Source: JACNKV01 sp964645915
Lineage (GTDB): Bacteria > Fidelibacterota > Marinisomatia > Marinisomatales > JACNKV01
Reading direction: 5' to 3'
Length of the DNA stretch: 64,000 bases
Assembly (NCBI GenBank): GCA_964645915.1
Contig: CAZYDH010000003.1
Location: forward strand, 67,358 to 131,357
Shown here: piece by piece, positions 34,666-43,237 of the stretch
Position numbering within the stretch: the first letter of the stretch is position 1
How the letters are laid out: every line of letters starts with the position of its first letter
The notes under the pieces: generated by a model
Databases searched by the model: none
The model's input: only the letters and a program-made list of their open reading frames with translations
What the model was told of the DNA's origin: nothing
Program-made: the position numbers and the translations under genes

Positions 34666-36045
34666 TTATTCCTCAATAGTGCTTGTAGTTTGTAGGCGGT
34701 TTTCACGAAGCGCTTTTAAAATATTTCTTACATCATCATATTCCGGATCTAAACGAAGTGCAAGATTCCAATCAATTGTAGCGCGTTGAATGTCCCCTAG
34801 TTTATAATAAATAGAACCTCGACGTGCGTATGCCAATGCCAATCCCGGATTTTCATCAATTGCAGCTTCAACTTCTTTGAGTGCCCCGCGATAATCTCCT
34901 TGGTAAAAATACCGCAAAGATCGAGAAAGATGTCTCATCGCTTCGTTTGTTTTTTTCTCTGCAACATTTTTATCAAGTCGAAGTGTTTTTAGCGCATCTT
35001 CAAGAAATCTGGATTCCTGTTCTTTTGCAGATAGTCTTGTTATTAAGTTCCTCATCTCGTTGTTCATCATATTAATGGAGTCTTTAATCGCAATGACTGC
35101 AAAATCGGCAGCAAGCAACGTTGAGTCAACATCTGCTCTGGTTCCATCACCGTTAATTGTTTCCACGGATGCGGGTAAGGGAGCAGATGTTCCTGATGAT
35201 TGAGAAACAGAACCTTTTTTAGGCACAGACATATCAATGCCAAAGGTAATACCGGGGTGTCCGGTCCAATATTTTGTATTCCACTCCGGTAGTTTTTCTA
35301 TGTGGGTGAATCCTATGTTCAGGCGATAATCCGAGGTAAGGGGGATGCGGAGTCCCACATTGACACCTGTCCCGTCGAATTCACCCACTAGATCTAATCC
35401 GCCCCAGTTTTTAAAATAGGGCGTGTTAAGTATAAACCCTAAAAACACTCCTGTCTTTATGCTTGTGTTGTTTGTTGTATCTACAGCAACGCTTCCCGTG
35501 TCCGGTGTGATTGGGGCAAGGCTCCCAGTTCCAAAGCCCATAAATGTCTTCATGGCATATGAGCCAATCGTTTTTTCGCTATTGATCACTGTGAAAAACG
35601 AGAGTTTGTCGGGATTTAACTGGAGACCTTCGTCATTTTGGTTCTGAAAAACAATATCTTGCAAACCAATTGATATAGAAATATCATTATAGGTGTATAC
35701 GCGCTGTTGTAGATGGAATCCAAATTCAACCGGAATTAAACTTTGCGTTTCACCCAGAACAGATAAAGAGGCTGTGTCCGCTCTTGTTACTGCAGAAAAC
35801 CCCAAAAGAAAATTCTTTCCTAATTCTGAATCAAAATACACACCTTTGGCTGTGTTAATCGGGTTCATATTGTGAAGCTCGAGGCCAAAGCCTGCGCGAA
35901 ACAAATACGGACTGCGCTCAACGCTGCTAAAGGGTATTTTCATCATATGCCCGGGTCGTGTATATGCAACGCGCGTTGAACTCAACCCTATGGCAACAAA
36001 CCCTAAGCACAAACCGATGAATAATAGTCTTTTTCTTTGTCTCAT
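34666..36045 (-). CDS. Outer-membrane-like protein with C-terminal coiled coil and TPR repeats
   Basis: A 459-residue protein of no family I recognise. After a signal peptide, residues about 30-275 have Gly-rich alternating strands suggestive of a beta-barrel or PorV-like fold. Residues about 310-365 form a coiled coil, and residues about 370-450 contain at least two TPR units (for example ALAYARRGSIYYKLGDIQRA). It is 3 nt upstream of motA and therefore part of the motor operon. A periplasmic TPR module fused to a barrel-like domain could link the motor to the outer membrane; that is inference. Confidence 0.65.
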   Translation of the reverse strand: MRQRKRLLFIGLCLGFVAIGLSSTRVAYTRPGHMMKIPFSSVERSPYLFRAGFGLELHNMNPINTAKGVYFDSELGKNFLLGFSAVTRADTASLSVLGETQSLIPVEFGFHLQQRVYTYNDISISIGLQDIVFQNQNDEGLQLNPDKLSFFTVINSEKTIGSYAMKTFMGFGTGSLAPITPDTGSVAVDTTNNTSIKTGVFLGFILNTPYFKNWGGLDLVGEFDGTGVNVGLRIPLTSDYRLNIGFTHIEKLPEWNTKYWTGHPGITFGIDMSVPKKGSVSQSSGTSAPLPASVETINGDGTRADVDSTLLAADFAVIAIKDSINMMNNEMRNLITRLSAKEQESRFLEDALKTLRLDKNVAEKKTNEAMRHLSRSLRYFYQGDYRGALKEVEAAIDENPGLALAYARRGSIYYKLGDIQRATIDWNLALRLDPEYDDVRNILKALRENRLQTTSTIEE

Positions 36046-36084
36046 TTTGGTCGATCTACTTTCTTTAAAATCATTTTTTGGTTT

Positions 36085-37215
36085 TCATTCATATTCTTCC
36101 CAGCCGATCGAATAAGAATATCCGATAAAGGAACCAAAGGAATAAGGAATATATAACTCAAAGGTTCCTGTGGCGCCCGGAAGAAGGGTTGCGTCTGTTG
36201 TAATTCCGGAATCAAAAGTATGGTATCCACCACGAACAAAGGTCGTTAAGGTTTTTGTTTCTCCGCTCCAATTTTTTCTAAAGACAAAATCAACCTTAAC
36301 AAAGTCTGATCTTCGGCCACCTATGTTTTTAATTTCTCCGGTAAAAATAATATTTCCTTGGTTGTCCTTCTTTTCGGTAATGTTGCCCACCAAAACGCAG
36401 TTCGCTGAATATTTTTTTGCTGTTTCTCTGTCCAGAGGGCTTGGAGAGGTGTATTTTGGTTCAGCCAGTTTTGGCATTGGAGGTGGAGTATAGCTATCGC
36501 GGATCTGTTCAGGCACGTATTCTTGTTGTTCTTCACTTACAATATTGTCAATAACTCGAACAACATTTTCTCTGTTAATAATAAGATAACCCACCAGTGT
36601 TTCAACTTTCAAATTTTTATCATCTTGATAGATAATCTTCCCAAATACAGTGCTGCCATTTTTTAAAATTATTTCTTTAGAATAAACAGCAAGAGGGTTT
36701 ACCCACATTTTGCTAAGAGATTTTAAATCCTTCAATTCTGTATTTAAGTGTTTGATCTCAGCAGCCATTTTTTTGATTTCAAAGCTCAGTTCATTTGTTA
36801 TATAGTCTTTTGAAGGACCCTCTGATTGTTCTCCCGGTTGTATTGTAAAAACATCATCGACAACTGTGTTTTGCTCGCTTGTAATCTGTGGGCTTGCCAA
36901 GGTTAGTTCAATGCCATTTATGTCTCCATTGGTGACTGACACGGGATAAAACACCTTGCCAAGTTCTCCACCATTTGCTTCAAGAGTATATTCGCCGGGT
37001 AAAACTTTTTTTAATTTAAATTTTCCCTTTTTAAACATTCCGCCTGTTGTTGTTCGCTGTATTTCGGCTCTCTCTTCGCCCAACAACAACACCGTTATCT
37101 TTTTTGCCTTGTTTCCATTTGAATCTTTTACAACTCCTTTTATTGTAAAATCTTCTGCAAAAACAAGAGACAATAAAAACGTAAAGATTGCAATAATATA
37201 CGTGGTCCTTTTCAT
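36085..37215 (-). CDS. Secreted carboxypeptidase-regulatory-like/FxLYD-like domain protein
   Basis: About 376 residues. A signal peptide (MKRTTYIIAIFTFLLSLVFA) precedes a carboxypeptidase-regulatory-like beta-sandwich (about 24-95, FTIKGVVKDSNGNKAKK). Next come a short coiled coil (about 135-165), a small beta domain (KNGSTVFGKIIYQDDKNL, about 175-220) and an FxLYD-like C-terminal domain (about 250-370). The start at 37215 is set by GAGG 5 nt upstream. It is the first gene of the motor operon and ends 39 nt before the next. Function unknown; probably an extracytoplasmic partner. Confidence 0.65.
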   Translation of the reverse strand: MKRTTYIIAIFTFLLSLVFAEDFTIKGVVKDSNGNKAKKITVLLLGEERAEIQRTTTGGMFKKGKFKLKKVLPGEYTLEANGGELGKVFYPVSVTNGDINGIELTLASPQITSEQNTVVDDVFTIQPGEQSEGPSKDYITNELSFEIKKMAAEIKHLNTELKDLKSLSKMWVNPLAVYSKEIILKNGSTVFGKIIYQDDKNLKVETLVGYLIINRENVVRVIDNIVSEEQQEYVPEQIRDSYTPPPMPKLAEPKYTSPSPLDRETAKKYSANCVLVGNITEKKDNQGNIIFTGEIKNIGGRRSDFVKVDFVFRKNWSGETKTLTTFVRGGYHTFDSGITTDATLLPGATGTFELYIPYSFGSFIGYSYSIGWEEYE

Positions 37216-37430
37216 GTGCGCCTCTATTTTCAAATCTATGTACCTCGGATGTGAATAACACCCGCCCGAACAAAGGACGGATACGGTCTCATATTACCCC
37301 AAATTCATCAAGGATGTCAAGATAAAATCGCAGTGTTTTCGTGTCTTTTCTTCTCAAAAAACAATAAAATTTCTGTTGAAAATTCTAATTGTTTTTTTAG
37401 TGCAATCTATTGTCTTTTGTTTGGCGTGTA

Positions 37431-38069
37431 TTATGTTTTGCTACAACACCCACAGGCTTTGCCTTTTGCTTTTTCAAAAGCTTCTCGCCCTTCTTTAAAA
37501 GAGAACCATGCGATGATTAATGCTCCAATAGAATCCAACCCTCCGATACCGGTGAGCTCATAACCCAAGCTTGAAATAAGCAAAACGGCTGATAAGTAAA
37601 AGCATACTTTTGTGCAATTAGCATCAGATAAAATTGCATCTGACTTTAGTTCCTTGCCAACCTTCTTTTTATAGTGAATCAACAACCACATTGTAACTAG
37701 CGAAACAACTGAAATAACAATTCCCCAAAATGTTGTAATGGGGTGGTGGTTTTGTATAAGATTTATACCGGACGTAATTAACAATCCAATGGTAAGCACA
37801 TAAAAGACCGAGCCGGTTATTTTTAGTGCTGTTTTTTCAAAAACATCGGGGTTTTCCGATTCGTTATTTTTCATCCTTAATATCATGTGCCAAATGCCAA
37901 TCCCCGAGATTACTTCCACAAACGAATCAACACCAAAACCTAACAATGAAAGCGTCTCATCTTCAAAGCCAAAAAATACGGAAATGGCACCTTCTAGGAT
38001 ATTGTAAAATACAGTTATCTGTGCAAGGATCAACGCAGTTTGAAATAATTTATCTTGGCTTTTTTTCAT
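37431..38069 (-). CDS. CDF-like cation transporter with altered metal site
   Basis: A 212-residue membrane protein with six predicted helices in the cation diffusion facilitator order, but no C-terminal cytoplasmic metallochaperone-like domain. At the transport site FieF has Asp45/Asp49 in helix 2 and His153/Asp157 in helix 5. This protein has Asp48/Glu52 (GVDSFVEV) and Cys152/Cys156 (SDANCTKVC). The C-terminus ends CGCCSKT, another possible soft-metal site. The start at 38069 follows GGAA and is preferred to 38108. Divergent from psuG with about 46 bp between. Confidence 0.7.
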   Translation of the reverse strand: MKKSQDKLFQTALILAQITVFYNILEGAISVFFGFEDETLSLLGFGVDSFVEVISGIGIWHMILRMKNNESENPDVFEKTALKITGSVFYVLTIGLLITSGINLIQNHHPITTFWGIVISVVSLVTMWLLIHYKKKVGKELKSDAILSDANCTKVCFYLSAVLLISSLGYELTGIGGLDSIGALIIAWFSFKEGREAFEKAKGKACGCCSKT

Positions 38070-38115
38070 TAGTATTTCCTGTGTAAACTTGTTTTTAACG
38101 AAGGACAATATACTC

Positions 38116-39036
38116 TTGAATTACCTAAATAATCGATTCCAATTTAGCGACGAAGTAAAAACCGCCCTCAACAACAAACAACCTGTCATTGCGCTTGAGT
38201 CAACAATTCTTGCACACGGAATGCCCTTTCCGGACAGTTTAACTTTTGCAAAAAAAGCTGAATCTCTTGCCAGAACAAACGGGGTCACGCCTGCAACGAT
38301 CGCAATTTTGGATGGGGTTGTGCATGTCGGTTTAAACGATTCTGCTTTAACCCGCGTTGCAGAGGGTGTTGCCATAAATAAAACAGCCTCTCGTGATCTT
38401 CCTGTTGTTCTGTCCAAACAAAAGTCCGGAGCCACAACTGTTTCTGCAACAATGGTTCTCGCTCATCTTTCAGGAATTTCTGTATTTGCCACAGGGGGTA
38501 TTGGAGGGGTTCATCGAAATGTTGAAAACACATTTGATGTTTCGCAGGACCTTATCGAGCTTGGCAGAACCCCTGTAATTGTTGTCTCTGCCGGCGCTAA
38601 AGCAATTTTAGACCTTCCAAAAACTCTAGAGGTTTTAGAGTCTGGGTCTGTTTCGGTTTTGGGTTATCAAACGCAAGATTTTCCTGCTTTTTACTCTAAA
38701 TCTTCCGGCCTCCCTGTTCAAGCAGTTGTCGAGTCTCCAGAAGAAATTGCACAGATATACCATCATCATTGTTCTCTAAATCTTCGCTCCGGACTTTTAG
38801 TCGCTAACCCCATCCCTGACGAGTTTGAGATCCCTGGTGAGAAAATAGAAATTTATATCAAATCCGCACTGAAAGAGTGCCGTGAAAAAAGCATTGCTGG
38901 TAAAGATGTAACGCCTTTTCTTTTAAAAAAGATAAAAGATTTTTCAGGCGGACAGAGCTTAAAGGCAAATATTGCTCTAGCGCTAAACAATATTGATCTC
39001 GGCTCTAAAATTGCAAAATCACTTCTCGGCATTTGA
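38116..39036 (+). CDS. psuG: Pseudouridine-5'-phosphate glycosidase
   Basis: About 306 residues. PsuG splits pseudouridine 5'-phosphate into uracil and ribose 5-phosphate. The family motifs are visible: ALESTILAHGMPFP at the N-terminus, SGATTVSATMVLAH, FATGGIGGVHR and VVSAGAKAILDLPKTLE. The start is TTG at 38116 with AAGGA upstream, since the frame has no nearby ATG and 38089 would add residues not usual in the family. No pseudouridine kinase gene (psuK) is seen next to it. Confidence 0.93.
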   Translation: MNYLNNRFQFSDEVKTALNNKQPVIALESTILAHGMPFPDSLTFAKKAESLARTNGVTPATIAILDGVVHVGLNDSALTRVAEGVAINKTASRDLPVVLSKQKSGATTVSATMVLAHLSGISVFATGGIGGVHRNVENTFDVSQDLIELGRTPVIVVSAGAKAILDLPKTLEVLESGSVSVLGYQTQDFPAFYSKSSGLPVQAVVESPEEIAQIYHHHCSLNLRSGLLVANPIPDEFEIPGEKIEIYIKSALKECREKSIAGKDVTPFLLKKIKDFSGGQSLKANIALALNNIDLGSKIAKSLLGI

Positions 39037-39059
39037 GATTTTAATAGAAGGAAATAAAT

Positions 39060-39332
39060 ATGGATATTCGTGTATTTTTAACAGTGTTTACCACTGTTTT
39101 TATAGCAGAAATAGGTGATAAAACTCAGATTGCAACTATGTTATTTGCCTCGAACAATGATGTCAGTCGATTTACGGTGTTTCTTGGCTCTTCGCTAGCG
39201 CTCATAGCAGCTTCAGCTATTGGTGTGTTTTTTGGCAGTGTTGCTTCTAATTATATTAACGAAAAATATCTTCATTATATTGCCGGCGTTGGGTTTGTTC
39301 TCATCGGTGCGTGGATGATCTGTAAAACCTAA
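39060..39332 (+). CDS. UPF0016/GDT1 (MneA-like) protein with a single repeat
   Basis: A 90-residue membrane protein of three helices. It has the family signature EIGDKTQIATMLFA near residue 17, whose acidic residues bind Mn2+/Ca2+ in GDT1/MneA proteins. Most bacterial members have two such repeats in one chain; this one has one and would need to dimerise. GAAGGA precedes the ATG, 23 nt after psuG. Confidence 0.8.
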   Translation: MDIRVFLTVFTTVFIAEIGDKTQIATMLFASNNDVSRFTVFLGSSLALIAASAIGVFFGSVASNYINEKYLHYIAGVGFVLIGAWMICKT

Positions 39333-39348
39333 TTCTTTTTTAGCCAAC

Positions 39349-39465
39349 ATGGTCAGTGAAAAATTAGTTCTTGTTGCTTTGTGTCTCTTGGTTGGCGGGT
39401 TTCTCGGTGTTGTCTTTGATCTGTTTGTTTTTTCCAAACTCCCCGATTCAAACACAACTAACTAA
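39349..39465 (+). CDS. Possible 38-residue single-helix membrane peptide
   Basis: A short ORF from ATG 39349 to TAA with one hydrophobic helix (LVLVALCLLVGGFLGVVF). There is no clear ribosome site. It carries no second EIGDKT motif, so it is not simply a frameshifted second half of the UPF0016 gene just upstream. Its end overlaps the convergent gene. Weak call. Confidence 0.3.
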   Translation: MVSEKLVLVALCLLVGGFLGVVFDLFVFSKLPDSNTTN

Positions 39466-40003
39466 ACGTTTGGACGAATGTCTTTAGGGAGTGATTTTGA
39501 TTGAGTGAACAACCAACAGCCCAAACATTAATTCCACAATAGTGTAAAACCGGAGTGATAATTCCCGCTGTTTCGCTCCATGCGGTTTTGTTGCTCTTCT
39601 CAGCTTTAAACCTATCCGGGCCAATGGTGTGAACGATGGCTTTGTCTAATGTTTGAGTGGGGTTGTAAACATGGCTCATATCCGGAAATCTTGGTAGGTC
39701 TTTAAATGGTGTTTTACCTTTTAATAAGTTGATTCCTGAGCGATTCGTGTGGTCAGAAATTTCCACAATATCTTCTACGTTTTTTAAAGCATCAATAAAT
39801 AAAACAGTTTTTATCTTTAATTCATTTTTTAAAGAGTCAATTGTTTGCGGAGAAATAAAATCCGCTGTTAATTTTTGTGGAGAAATGATTGTTTTCTCTT
39901 TCGCTTTAAACAGTCGGTGCCCATTTGTGTTTTGTGGTCTCTCTATTTCAAAACCCCACTCTCTCGGATCGCGGAATGAGTATATATAGATTTTATTATG
40001 CAT
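39458..40003 (-). CDS. Short protein resembling the central part of purine nucleoside phosphorylase
   Basis: A 181-residue protein I cannot place firmly. The segment ISDHTNRSGINLLKGK...LPRFPDMSHVYN recalls the PNP signature (ISDHIN-x-G-x-NPL...PRFPDMSEAYD). However, the N-terminal phosphate-binding GSGLG region and about 100 other residues of a 270-residue PNP are missing. It starts 5 nt after yggS and appears co-transcribed with it. It may be a degenerate or specialised member of the nucleoside phosphorylase fold. Confidence 0.5.
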   Translation of the reverse strand: MHNKIYIYSFRDPREWGFEIERPQNTNGHRLFKAKEKTIISPQKLTADFISPQTIDSLKNELKIKTVLFIDALKNVEDIVEISDHTNRSGINLLKGKTPFKDLPRFPDMSHVYNPTQTLDKAIVHTIGPDRFKAEKSNKTAWSETAGIITPVLHYCGINVWAVGCSLNQNHSLKTFVQTFS

Positions 40004-40008
40004 GCGTA

Positions 40009-40701
40009 TTAATAGTTTCTTTTTCCAAACAAAATGGTTCCGAGTCTAATCATTGTACTACCTTCTTCAATTGCTATTTTATAATCGCCGCTCATCCCCA
40101 TTGAAAGTTCTTTAAGTTTTTTTTGATCTTTTGATCGTTGTTCGTTTATTGTTTCAAGCAATGATCTTAAATTCTGAAACGAGTTTCTTATTATTTTTTC
40201 ATTGTCGGTTAATGGGCCAACCGTCATCAGTCCTTGAACATCTAAATTTTTAACTTCTAAGCACTGCAATATCGTTTCAACATCCTTTGGATTAAATCCT
40301 GACTTTTGGATTTCTCCACTTGTGTTTATCTCCAATAGCGCCGGAATGTTTTTTTCTAATTCAATTGCTTTATTTGATATTTTGTTTGCCAGTTTTAATG
40401 AGTCTATGGAGTCGATCGTATCAAAGAGTTTTACTGCTTTTCCGGCTTTATTGGATTGAAGATGCCCAATCATTCTTTTTTTTAAATTTGGGCAGTCTTT
40501 TATATTGTGGAATTTGGCTTCGGCTTCTTGAATTCGATTTTCGCCAATTTCAACGATACCCGCATTGTATGCTTTGCTGATTAATTCAGCTGGGTGGTTT
40601 TTTGTAACCGCAATAATTTTTACGGGATGTTGTTGCCCTGTTCGAAGAATTGCTTCTTCAATCTCGTGCTGAATTCGCTCTAAGGTGTTTGTTAAGCTCA
40701 C
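40009..40701 (-). CDS. yggS: YggS-family pyridoxal-phosphate homeostasis protein
   Basis: A 230-residue PLP-binding TIM-barrel protein. It has IIAVTKNHPAELI (the PLP lysine in the VTK motif), EIGENRIQEAEAK, MIGHLQSNKA and the late LSMGMSGDYKIAIEEGSTMIRLG. It buffers PLP and affects amino acid balance. It begins at the gyrA stop and is last but one in the dnaN-gyrA leftward run. Confidence 0.95.
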   Translation of the reverse strand: MSLTNTLERIQHEIEEAILRTGQQHPVKIIAVTKNHPAELISKAYNAGIVEIGENRIQEAEAKFHNIKDCPNLKKRMIGHLQSNKAGKAVKLFDTIDSIDSLKLANKISNKAIELEKNIPALLEINTSGEIQKSGFNPKDVETILQCLEVKNLDVQGLMTVGPLTDNEKIIRNSFQNLRSLLETINEQRSKDQKKLKELSMGMSGDYKIAIEEGSTMIRLGTILFGKRNY

Positions 40702-43193
40702 TAATCGGTTGAAACAACGCCTTCAATATTTAGTTGGTCAGCTGTTGGAATGTCGTCTTTCTTTTCGTCTTCATGTACCACTCTGGTTATCGAGGATATT
40801 GTAGCGCCCTCATCCAGTTTAATTAATTTAACTCCCTGTGTAACTCGCCCAATTGTTCGGATATCAGCAATCGGCTGGCGCATTAAAACACCCCTATCTG
40901 TAATCACAATTAAATCGTCTTGGTCAACAACTTCCATAATCGCAACCATTTTTCCCACCTTGTCGTTCGTACGCATGGTCATTACGCCTTTACCGCCGCG
41001 GGTTTGAGTTCTGTATTGAATAATGTCGGTGCGTTTTCCATATCCTTTTTCTGTCGCTACTAGGATAGTTCCTTCTCTTTTCACTACAAGCATTCCAACC
41101 ACCAGGTCGTTTGCAGAGCTAAGTGTAATTCCTTTAACTCCCATCGTTTTTCGTCCACTTGGACGTATATTGCTCTCCGAAAATCTAATGGACTTTCCTT
41201 CTCTCGTTCCCAAAAGGATATCGTTTTCACCATCTGTAATTTTTGCTTCAATCAGCTTGTCGTTTTCTCTGATGTCTATCGCATAAATGCCGCCTTTTCT
41301 TGGGTTGCCATATGCAGATAAAACTGTTTTTTTAACGATCCCGTTTTGCGTAGCCATAGCGATATATCGATTATCATCGAATTCTTTTACACTTACATAG
41401 GCTTCGATTTTTTCTTCAGGTTCACATCCAATTATGTTTACAATTGCGCGCCCCTTTGCGGCTCGACCTCCCTGAGGAACGTCATATACTTTTAACCAAT
41501 AACATTTTCCTCTATCCGTAAAAAAGAGCAGGTAATCATGAGTGTTTGCTATGAACAAATGTTCAACAAAATCTTCCTCTCTTGATCCTGCTCCCTGTAT
41601 ACCCCTACCGCCTCTTCGTTGACTTCTGTATGTGCTGACCGGAGTCCTTTTGATATAGCCGTTATGGGTGATTGTTAAGACCATGTCTTCTTGTGCGATC
41701 ATATCTTCGATTGAAAAATCTACACCGTATGGGAGAATCTCCGTTCTTCTTTCGTCGCCGAACTGATCTTTTAAGTCACGTAGTTCGTTTTTGATGATTT
41801 CCATTCGTTGGTGTTTGTTTTCCAAGATACCATTCAAGTGTGCTATTGTTTTTAATAGTTCTTTGTACTCTTCGATTATTTTTCCGACTTCTAAGCCTGT
41901 CAGTTTTTGTAAACGCATGTCAAGAATGGCCTGTGCTTGTTTTTCTGACAGGTCAAACGAGTTCATCAGTCCCTCTTTAGCGCTTTTTGGATCTTTACTC
42001 CCTCGAATTATGGCAATTACTTCATCTATATTATCTAAAGCGATTTTCAAACCTTCGAGAATATGTGCCCGGGCTTCTGCCTGTTTTAAATCATATGTTG
42101 TTCTTTTTACTACAATGTCGTGTCTAAAATCAATAAAGTGACCAAGAATTTGTTTTAAACTCATCACTTTCGGGATACCATTAACCAAGGCCAATAAAAT
42201 GATCCCAAACGTGTCTTGTAGTTGTGTATGTTTGTACAATTGATTTAGGATGACTTCGGGGATAGAGTCTCTTTTAATATCAATAACGATCCGGATTCCA
42301 TCTTTATCCGACTCGTCTCTGATATCAGTAATTCCATCTATTTTTTTATCCCTTGCAAGGTCGGCGATCTTTTCAATTAAATAAGCTTTGTTAACCTGAA
42401 AGGGTAGCTCGCTTATTATAATGGTTTCTTTTCCTGATTTCAACATTTCAACAAATGCCCGGGCTCGTACTTTGATTTTACCCCTACCGGTTGTGTACGC
42501 TTCTTTTATTCCATCTACACCCATTATAATCCCCGCGGTAGGAAAATCTGGTCCTTTAACGTGTTCAATCAACTCTTCGATTGGTGTCTCGGGATTGTTA
42601 ATCAGTGCGATTAAACCGTCAATAACCTCATTAAGGTTGTGAGGTGGAATCTTGGTGGCCATACCCACCGCGATTCCTTCTGAACCGTTAACCAAAAGGT
42701 TTGGCACCATTGAAGGGAGGACAATAGGTTCTTTCAACGTTTCATCAAAGTTCAGCGTCCAGTCGACGGTCTCTTTGTCTAGATCTTTTAATAGTTCGCT
42801 TCCCATTCGAGTCATTCTTGACTCTGTGTAGCGCATTGCTGCTGCATTATCGCCGTCAATTGAACCAAAATTTCCTTGCCCGTCAATCAACTCATATCTC
42901 ATTGAAAAGTCTTGTGCCATCCTTACTAAAGCATCATAAACTGACGAATCACCATGCGGATGATATTTACCCAAAACATCACCCACAATACGTGCGGATT
43001 TTTTATAGGCGCGATTCCATTGGGAACCTAACTCGTTCATTCCATAAAGAATTCTACGGTGAACCGGTTTTAGTCCATCTCTTACGTCAGGTAGAGCCCT
43101 CGAAACGATAACGGACATAGAATAATTCAAATAACTCTCACGCATTTCCTCGACAATGTCTCGGTTGATCGTGTTTTCTCGTGCAATATCCAC
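40701..43193 (-). CDS. gyrA: DNA gyrase subunit A
   Basis: An 830-residue type II topoisomerase subunit. The catalytic tyrosine is Tyr122 in AAMRYTES. The quinolone-resistance region reads HPHGDSSVYD with Ser83 and Asp87 at the same numbers as in E. coli, the sensitive-type residues. The C-terminal beta-pinwheel carries the GyrA box QRRGGRGIQG, which distinguishes it from ParC. It lies 44 nt after gyrB. Confidence 0.98.
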   Translation of the reverse strand: MDIARENTINRDIVEEMRESYLNYSMSVIVSRALPDVRDGLKPVHRRILYGMNELGSQWNRAYKKSARIVGDVLGKYHPHGDSSVYDALVRMAQDFSMRYELIDGQGNFGSIDGDNAAAMRYTESRMTRMGSELLKDLDKETVDWTLNFDETLKEPIVLPSMVPNLLVNGSEGIAVGMATKIPPHNLNEVIDGLIALINNPETPIEELIEHVKGPDFPTAGIIMGVDGIKEAYTTGRGKIKVRARAFVEMLKSGKETIIISELPFQVNKAYLIEKIADLARDKKIDGITDIRDESDKDGIRIVIDIKRDSIPEVILNQLYKHTQLQDTFGIILLALVNGIPKVMSLKQILGHFIDFRHDIVVKRTTYDLKQAEARAHILEGLKIALDNIDEVIAIIRGSKDPKSAKEGLMNSFDLSEKQAQAILDMRLQKLTGLEVGKIIEEYKELLKTIAHLNGILENKHQRMEIIKNELRDLKDQFGDERRTEILPYGVDFSIEDMIAQEDMVLTITHNGYIKRTPVSTYRSQRRGGRGIQGAGSREEDFVEHLFIANTHDYLLFFTDRGKCYWLKVYDVPQGGRAAKGRAIVNIIGCEPEEKIEAYVSVKEFDDNRYIAMATQNGIVKKTVLSAYGNPRKGGIYAIDIRENDKLIEAKITDGENDILLGTREGKSIRFSESNIRPSGRKTMGVKGITLSSANDLVVGMLVVKREGTILVATEKGYGKRTDIIQYRTQTRGGKGVMTMRTNDKVGKMVAIMEVVDQDDLIVITDRGVLMRQPIADIRTIGRVTQGVKLIKLDEGATISSITRVVHEDEKKDDIPTADQLNIEGVVSTD

Positions 43194-43237
43194 TTTTATT
43201 CCTTTATAATTCTTAACTGTTTTCTTCTTTTCGGTCT

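Noticed and set aside
39333..39465. Frameshifted second half of the UPF0016 gene
   Set aside because: The short ORF lacks the second EIGDKT motif and is too short to be the missing repeat.
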